A stretch of 64,000 nucleotides of DNA from contig MCFL01000001.1 in NCBI GenBank assembly GCA_002102555.1, positions 1,291,700 through 1,355,699 on the forward strand. The letters are read 5' to 3'. This DNA is from Catenaria anguillulae PL171 (lineage: Eukaryota; Blastocladiomycota; Blastocladiomycetes; Blastocladiales; Catenariaceae). A program made the position numbers and the translations under genes. This document shows, piece after piece, positions 57,437 through 64,000 of the stretch. Position 1 is the stretch's first letter; every line of letters begins with the position of its first letter. Below the pieces are notes generated by a model. That model saw only the letters and a list, made by a program, of their open reading frames with translations, was not told where the DNA came from and made no database searches.

Positions 57437-59278
57437 TCACAGCTCGGCTGCCAACGCCGTAAACGCAACCATCTGCATGGCCAAGTGCTTATTGAGCGCT
57501 TGCGCTTGTGCGAGCTTGTCTCGGAACTGAACCAGGTTCTTCCAGCCAATTTCAATCGAAGTCTCTGCCTGGACTTCATGCCACTGGTCGCCGAGCATGC
57601 TGGATGCAAGCGCGAAGGCGTATCATGAGTGTCAGTCGTTTGCGCGGCTCGGAAAGTAGCAACAACGAAACATGGTGAAACGTACATCATGTTGGGCCCG
57701 CCATACTTGTCAGCAGGCGAAATGATGCTCGCAGCCGCACTTCCATTGCCAGCCCCGCCAGCTCCACCTCCAACCGAATTCAAAGCACTGCGGATCGATG
57801 AGGACGCCTTGAGCTTTGCCACCGCTAGTGGACTGACAGATGACGACGATGCTGACGGCGTCAAGTTTGAGCCGAAAGGCGCCGTGGCAGCAGCAGCAGG
57901 CTGCGTCGCTGGCGGCGGCGGCGTTGCCACGCCGCTCAAGCGCGAATGACTGCCTGCATTGGGTCCCGATGCACTCGGTGTCGGCGATGAGTGGCCACTG
58001 CCCGTGCCCTGGGCAAGGGGACTCAGCGCGGCAGCGCCGCCACCGAGCGACGCGTGCCTTGCGTGCCCACGACCACTGCCGCCAGCGGATCCGCTGAGTG
58101 AAGCGTTGCGCGCATGGCTGTGCAATTCGCGAATGGCGGCTGCGGCCGGGTTGGGTTTGCCTGCGGGCGAATTGGACGCGTTGGCACTGGTGGCAATCGC
58201 GGTCGAGCTGGCGTTGGCGGTTGTGCTGCTCGAGCTTTGTGTCGGGTAAAGGGCGGCAATCGTCAGCACGAGGTGGTCGCCGCCGACGGCGGTTGTCATG
58301 CCAATCAAATGCTCAGGCGACAGCGCGAGTGGGTGAGATTGAGGCGGGCCAACCGTGCGATGGCCGTGGCGCACGTGGGCAAGCGCGGTTTGCAGAGATG
58401 TCGTGAGTTGCGTTGTGAGCTATGAAAGCGAGAGATTTGGAAGTGAGGTGCATAGCCATAAAGGCAATTACGCAGTGCAACGTGGGCGGCGGCGTACGTA
58501 CGGCTTCGATCGAGTGGAACGAATATGGCTGCATCGTTGATTGCAGCACAGAAACAACGGCCGAGGCATGATGATGCGCTTCCATTACGGGATGCAGAAT
58601 ACACGGGTTGAATGCCAGGCGCAATAAGCCACGAGAAGGAAACTTGACTTCAATGTTCTGCGCACGCGAATGGTGAGTGGCTAGCAGACCTATTGGAATG
58701 GGACCAGAGAACGAAAGCAATAACGAACTGAGCGGGTGATGGTGAACCCGTTGACTGACACGAGACCCTTTACGAGCACAGCATCATTTGGGTCGGAAGA
58801 AACAGGCAAGCTGTACTCTGCTGATGCACCACCCGCCATCGGGCTGCCCGACGACGGCGAACTGAATAGAGCGTCGAGTGCCTCCTGGAAAATGATCAAG
58901 CGGGCAAAAACGTGGGTTAGAGGCTCGAGAACGTCATCGGCAATATATCATATCGAGGTTAGCGCACCTGGACGAGGATGGCCATCTCTGCCAACGCTGG
59001 CGGGATCACGCTTGCAAGATACCAATCCAGTTCGCTTTTCTAGGAACACGACGTAGCGTAGGACCTCAAAGTCAGCAAGCTAACGAGCCCCCAGTCATTC
59101 AACCGACTATTGGCGATTGATGAAGGCGTATGTATGTCGTACTGACCATGCGAGCCATGGCACGATCGCTCAGGACGCGCGAGGGCACCTCGAGCTGCTG
59201 AGTTGCGGCCTGCTCATCATCTTCACGCCCAGGGCGGCGGGTCGGTTTGATGGAAGCCCTCGTTGCGACGAGGGTCAT
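57437..59278 (-). CDS. RAV2: Rogdi/Rav2 homologue (RAVE complex subunit)
   Basis: Six exons (59278-59147, 59039-58968, 58884-58729, 58657-58502, 58419-57686, 57599-57437) join in phase to 470 residues with no break. N-terminal helices KSELDWYLASVIPPALAEMA and EALDALFSS match the Rogdi start; AVLVKGLVSVNGFTITRS and NIEVKFPSRGLLRLAF match the Rogdi beta strands; HHASAVVSVLQS and the C-terminal coil ETSIEIGWKNLVQFRDKLAQAQ complete the fold. A Ser/Ala/Gly-rich insert (about 58250-57720) makes it longer than animal Rogdi (about 287 residues). Rav2 works with Rav1 and Skp1 to reassemble V-ATPase. Introns are 71-107 nt with donors GTCAGT, GTGCGC, GTTCGT, GTACGT and GTACGT. Confidence 0.82.
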
Positions 59279-59695
59279 GCTTGGAGGAGGTTAGGGGTAT
59301 TGCTGTGATTATTGCTGCGAGTGCTTCAAGTCGGTTGATTCATCGAGAATAAACAAACGGTTATCAACCGCGATTCAGAAATCACATGATATGGTCAATT
59401 CAAATGTCGTGCGGCTTGTCCATCGAGCGGGCAATAGAGTGTGGGAGCGGGTGAGATATGAACTGACAGAAATATGACGTTTATATGTACACAATGTAGA
59501 GGGTGACAGAGAAAACAATGAGCCGAGGAAACCGAGTGTGAGGAGTATACAACGGCCGGTCGTGGGCGGGCGCGCAAAGCAAGGCAAAGCGTGTCCGATT
59601 CGAGTGCAAAATGGGCATGGTACGTGAAAAGCAAGTGTGGTATGATGTGACGGACTGGATCAATGGAACTTAGGGGAGGGGAAAAGCAATGTGGA
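59279..59695. other. Intergenic region
   Basis: About 415 bp between the start of RAV2 and the stop of the LRR protein, both on the minus strand. It should hold the RAV2 promoter. No other feature is seen. Confidence 0.5.
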
Positions 59696-62561
59696 TTATG
59701 GAGACCTTGCGACAGGAGGTGATGTTGGTGAAGGGGTCAATGTTGCGGCCGCAGGTGTACTTGATCGAGAAACGGGCGACGGGGACGCCCGCTGGGAAGC
59801 CGCCTGATACTGCAAAGGGACCCCGCTTGGATCCTGGACGCCAATATGCGCTGCCGTTGACGCAACCGACGACGATCCGCGCGAGGTTTGCCTTGCCAAC
59901 TGCGGTTGCTCGCTTGGCCCGCTCGACCCCTGTGCTCGCGGTTGTCGCCCAAGCACCCGCGCGATCCACGCCCAGGGGTGCCGCATCCGATCACGCAACC
60001 CAATTACGGCCGCCGACTCATCTTCCACTGGAAACGTGCTCAGGTGCGGCGAGTCTGTGCCATGTCGGGTACGTGTCCGATGCACTGGATAGAGTTCCGG
60101 CGGCCGCTGGTCGCTTCCGTGTACAGTGGCCGACGGCCATGCCCAACGGACACGCATGCCCATTTCCTTGAGTACGCCTAGAATAGCCACTGCCATCATG
60201 AGTATGGCCGTCACCGTGGTGCGCCTTGCAATGGCCCATGCCCAAACGCTGACAGCTACCTGACTCGATTCCTTGAGCACGAGTTGCAGCATTGCCAATG
60301 ACCAGAGATGCGGCGGGACGTAGGTACGCGAGGGTGAGTGCTTGACGGCGCGGGTCCGAAAGTGGCGCAAAAAGTGCCACGTATCAAGGCAGGATAGGAT
60401 GCGCAGGAGCGGGGAAAGTCCCGGCAAGCGAAAGGTGTAGTAGCCATTGCAAAGGCGCGGGATAATGATGGTGATCAACGTGATGAGCTTCAGGATGGCG
60501 AGAAGAGTCGTGGATACAATGGTCAGAGATGAGTTGGCGGATGAAGAGGGAGGGGTAGAGGTCCAATCGCCGGAGGCGGCAAATGAGGACGACGTAATTG
60601 AGCTGTTGGCGGTTTGAAATAGGGTTGGGTTGGTGAGGAGTATGCCTGCGAATTGAAGCTCAATCACAATGGACAGCATTGTGAGCAGCGTAAACGGCGA
60701 CGAAAAGACGTTGCAGGTGGATGCGTGGTCATTGCGCTTGTTGAATCGTGACCGCAGCTTGCACGCGACGACGCCCAACGCCCACCCCATGACGACGAGA
60801 GCCGGAACAGCGAGCTCGTCCCAATACATGACCAGCAAAACGGTCCGCAACGAGCAGCTCTCGAAAAAACTTACGCCATCCAACACTTCGTCATCCCCAA
60901 TGACGCCGACCGTGACCGCCGACGTGCCCTGTACGGTGGACCTGCCCGATTTCCCTGGTGACAGCGGAACAAGTACGTCACTGCCGCCAGGCAACATAGG
61001 CGAATCCAGCACGGCACTTGACCGATCCACTGGTGCACCAGGCACCTTGGCAAACGGACCCACGCATACGCCACCAGATCCTCGCAAATCCAAGGCAACC
61101 GAATCGACCGACTGGTCCAGTGTATCTGACAGTTGCGGGTTGTTGGGCGCCGAGACTGCTCGCGGCGGCATGCTTGGGAACGTGGGCAAATTGAGCGCCC
61201 CACTTAGACTAGTGTTGCCCACGTACACTGAGAGCATGGATGGCTGTGGAACACGCAACAGCCAGCTGGGAAATTGATTGCCAGGAAACCGCGTTCCATT
61301 AGCAAATGAGACTTGCCGGAGAAACGACATGAGCGACACGTCAGCGGGTGGGACGAGCAGGCCTGGGTTGCCCGCAAGCGAGAGTGTGGCCAATCGCTTG
61401 AGACGTGGCCAGAGGTATGGATCAAGTGTGCCCGCAAGGTTGCGATTGGTGAGAACGAGTTTTCGAATGTCCTCACCGCCACCGCAGTCAATGCCGTGGT
61501 ATGATGGGAGAGTGCAACACGAGTGACCAGTCAGGTCGTCGAGGGTGAGGTACGATGCGTTGCTTGAAGTGGAAGGCGCGTTTGGCGGACCAGCCGGGTG
61601 CCATTGGGAAAGGTTGAGGGAAATGGCCAAATGTTTAAGGATGAGACAAGAGGCGACGGAAGGGAGGGTGGATATGTTTGTTGGAGGGAGGGACGTGGAT
61701 TTTGATGATGTAGCGAGGTCGAGCGGTGGAGCAAGGTCATTGCGATCGCGTAAAAGAGTCGTTGCGTTGACATATCCTTTCACCTCGCGGCCTATGTACG
61801 GAGAAACAAATAGCGAAAACCATCAATGTACTGAGGAAGGTATTGGCGAGACACGGGCGAGATAATGGGTGAGAGAGATGCGTACGGCCATCAGGACTCG
61901 TGCAAATGCCAGAAATGCAGGTGTACGCTGGGCTGCAACCGCCATTGCCACTTTCGCCGCCCGCATTGGCGTCGACGGAATCGGGCACATCAAGTGCTGC
62001 GTCCTTGTCCTTGATGGAGGGGTCCAAGACATCCAAGATGAATGGCGAGGGAGTCGGGGTATCTGGAGAAGATGAGGCCATGCCCGACGACGGTCGAGGT
62101 GGCTCGGGTGGGGACGGCGATCGGTTGGTTGGGTTGGCCGAGCTGGAGCTTGCATCGCCATTGTTGTTTGGCGATACCGTGACCGATGGAGCGAGTGCGA
62201 CGCCAAGGGTAGGCGTGGCCGACGAAGGAACGACACAGCGCTTGTAAATTGCACCTGAGCTAGAATCGAGGTCCAATATACACAAGCCCTCCACGCACGA
62301 GTATCCCGCCTGGCACGGTGGTAACGTGACGCCAGCAGAGGGTTGGGCGCAGGTGGTGGCATCGGAAACACACCTGCCCCGGATGCAGCGGGACTCTGGT
62401 CGAGGGCAGGGCAAGGCGGGAGGCGAGCACACTGGTTGGAGCCCGTGCGTGAGTGTTACGGTTGACAGTACAGTCACAACCATGGCGGCGACAAGACAAA
62501 GCAAGCACCGCCGGGATGGTCGCCGCCTTGGCATCGTTGGTGAATCCGGCATGATTAGCAT
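59696..62561 (-). CDS. LRR multi-pass membrane protein with Cys-rich ectodomain (receptor-like)
   Basis: Exons 62561-61886 and 61791-59696, joined by a 94-nt intron (GTACGC...CATAG), give about 923 residues with no break; ATGs at 62552 and 62534 are also possible. A signal peptide (CLLCLVAAMVVTVLSTVTLTHG) precedes Cys-rich modules (CPRPESRCIRGRCVSD; CQAGYSCVEGLCILD; CSPAYTCISGICTSPDG). An LRR region follows: CCTLPSYHGIDCGGGEDI, LVLTNRNLAGTLDPYLW, LATLSLAGNPGLLV, MLSVYVGNTSLSGALNLP. After a Ser/Thr/Pro stalk come at least five hydrophobic segments (for example VMYWDELAVPALVVMGWALG, LLTMLSIVIELQFAGILL, LLAILKLITLITIIIP, TAILMMAVAILGVL) and a Pro/Ser-rich cytoplasmic tail. The layout suggests a surface receptor or sensor. 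No kinase or GPCR signature is seen, and the family is not recognised. Confidence 0.7.
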
Positions 62562-63730
62562 TGCAATGCGTAGGATGATAATGATGATGCATATGCATGG
62601 GTATTGGGTGGTGGTTGAGTGATGAGCAATTTGAAAAGTCTTTACGCTGAGACGGAAGGAGGGAGGCGAAGGAGGACAGAAGCCCATCGTCATGTTCCAG
62701 AACACTTCTAGAAAGAACGGGCCGCCGATCCTACATGACGCGCCCCGCATTAAATCCAGTTAGAGCCAAAACATAAAAATTGTCCAATTTACAAAATTTT
62801 GGCATGGATAGAAAGCCCTGAATGAGTAGAATACGGTAACTTATTTTTCTATTACAGTTACGTGCATTCAGAGGCCATAACTGGGAAGGGAAGAATCGAG
62901 TTAGACTGGGCATCGCACACGCACCAGCCTCGTTGACTGCAGTGAACACAACTGACCGCTTCCCACTGAAGCATGACCAGCGCATGCTCAAGAGCAAGTG
63001 TTGCTGGCTCGAATGTCCGACTGCCACCCATGTGTAGTAGTACCTACGACCGCATCAATGAAACACAAAGCATTAATGGCCAATGTGTGACCCCTGCTCA
63101 ATCGACAACACCACCTTTGCTCATCACCGGCGTCATCAAGTCAAGTTTTCAGAACGTTGCCAACCCGCCAGATCAGCCTGAGATCGAGCCTCCCTTCGCC
63201 GCTCGCCGTCAAGCACTTACATTGACCCAGCAGCCTTGGCGCAACCGGCATCGCAATCGCTCACACGGGCTCTCGCTCTCGACCTCGAGTTCCGCTGCCA
63301 TGTAACGCAACAACCCAACCTCATGTTGACCGTCGCACGCTAGCAATGACACCGGTTGCGGTTGTCCATCACCCAGTCGCCAGCTCACTGTCGCCCACCG
63401 TGCTCCCTGCAAAGCGCTTCCTTCATCGGGCCGCCAACCGAATCAACGGCAACAGCACAAGGTCATGCGAACCACGTCGCCAACGGCAGCCCACCCGCGA
63501 CCAGCTTGAGCAACTTTGACTGCCCGCTAGCGCTTGCTTGCCTGCCGCTCCCCACTGCAAACGCTGCCGCCCGCTAGGCCCGCTCACAATCATTCGATTC
63601 TTGTAATCTGATCCGATTGCATCACCATGTGGACGAACAGCCTCGTGCCTGCCGCCACCAAGGACCCTACCGCTGCGTGCCAGTATCAGCCAAGAACAAC
63701 GTGATCCACGCCCACCGTCGCACCCACTCA
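62562..63730. other. Subtelomeric stretch with no supported gene
   Basis: About 1.2 kb between the LRR gene and the telomere. Open frames are short and lack coding character. The left end is the LRR promoter. No helicase fragment, transposon or tandem subtelomeric repeat is visible. Confidence 0.5.
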
Positions 63731-64000
63731 GGTTTAGGTTTAGGGTTAGGTTTAGGTTTAGGTTTAGGTTTAGGTTTAGGTTAGGTTTAGGTTTAGGTTT
63801 AGGTTAGGTTTAGGTTTAGGTTAGGTTTAGGTTTAGGTAGGTTAGGTTTAGGTTAGGTTAGGTTTAGGTTTAGGTTAGGTTTAGGTTAGGTTTAGGTTTA
63901 GGTTAGGTTTAGGTTTAGGTTTAGGTTTAGGTTTAGGTTTAGGTTTAGGTTTAGGTTAGGTTTAGGTTTAGGTTTAGGTTAGGTTTAGGTTAGGTTTTAG
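63731..64000 (+). repeat. Telomeric repeat array, mixed TTTAGG/TTAGG
   Basis: 270 bp of uninterrupted G-rich repeats running to the end of the window, about four dozen units. Most units are TTTAGG, many are TTAGG, one is TTAGGG (near 63743), one is TAGG (near 63838) and the last visible unit begins TTTTAG. The G-rich strand points 5'->3' outward, as expected for the right end of a chromosome. The array begins abruptly after unique sequence. Confidence 0.92.

Noticed and set aside
63731-64000. CRISPR-like or satellite array
   Set aside because: Units are only 5-6 bp, have no spacers, lie at the contig end and are G-rich toward the end, which fits a telomere.

Overview
The window is the right-hand end of a eukaryotic chromosome or contig. 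It carries about 28 intron-containing genes and finishes in a telomeric array whose G-rich strand runs 5'->3' out of the window (63731-64000). Short introns (58-179 nt, mostly 66-107), a chitin-binding LysM secreted protein, a secreted DUF7029/DUF7223-type protein, a fungal-type GATA factor and an intergenic spacing of a few hundred bases point to a fungus. A UFL1 homologue (UFMylation is missing from most Dikarya) and a splice-donor consensus of GTACGT suggest an early-diverging, chytrid- or blastocladiomycete-like lineage. I cannot place it more precisely from sequence alone.

Layout. 1-15 kb: tail of an unknown gene, a neuferricin-like haem protein, a GATA factor, a disordered nuclear-type protein, RCC1 (Ran GEF), UFL1 and a secreted acidic repeat protein. 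15-25 kb: two uncharacterised proteins, a kinesin-7 and the DUF7029/7223-type secreted protein. 25-36 kb: an accessory-looking stretch with an F-box-family protein, the Hsp70/Hsp90 co-chaperone STI1, a secreted LysM protein, a decayed ORF, a Cys/Met-metabolism PLP enzyme and a LysM-less paralogue of the LysM protein. 36-45 kb: housekeeping genes (cofactor-independent phosphoglycerate mutase, succinyl-CoA ligase alpha, PP1 inhibitor-2, eIF2B beta, importin alpha). 45-50 kb: second copies of the PLP enzyme and of the F-box-family protein. 50-63 kb: a full-length ABCC transporter, an EH-domain protein, a Rogdi/Rav2 homologue and a large LRR multi-pass membrane protein. The last 1.2 kb before the telomere holds no gene I can support.

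Links between genes. Several products belong to connected systems: Ran/importin nuclear transport (RCC1, importin alpha), translation control (eIF2B beta), proteostasis (STI1, UFL1, F-box proteins) and V-ATPase assembly (Rav2). Nothing suggests operon-style grouping. Three paralogue pairs (F-box, PLP enzyme, LysM/DHxxE secreted) lie within 25 kb of each other, so the region has a history of local duplication.

Reading note. Many conserved genes are broken by reading-frame changes. Where I could follow the direction, each is explained by one or two missing bases, never clearly by an extra one. Essential single-copy genes (importin alpha, RCC1, phosphoglycerate mutase) are affected, so I read most breaks as consensus deletions in the assembly and annotate the genes as whole loci. 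Kinesin-7, STI1, Rav2, the LRR protein, eIF2B beta, succinyl-CoA ligase, inhibitor-2, F-box copy 1 and the LysM protein read through without any break once introns are removed.
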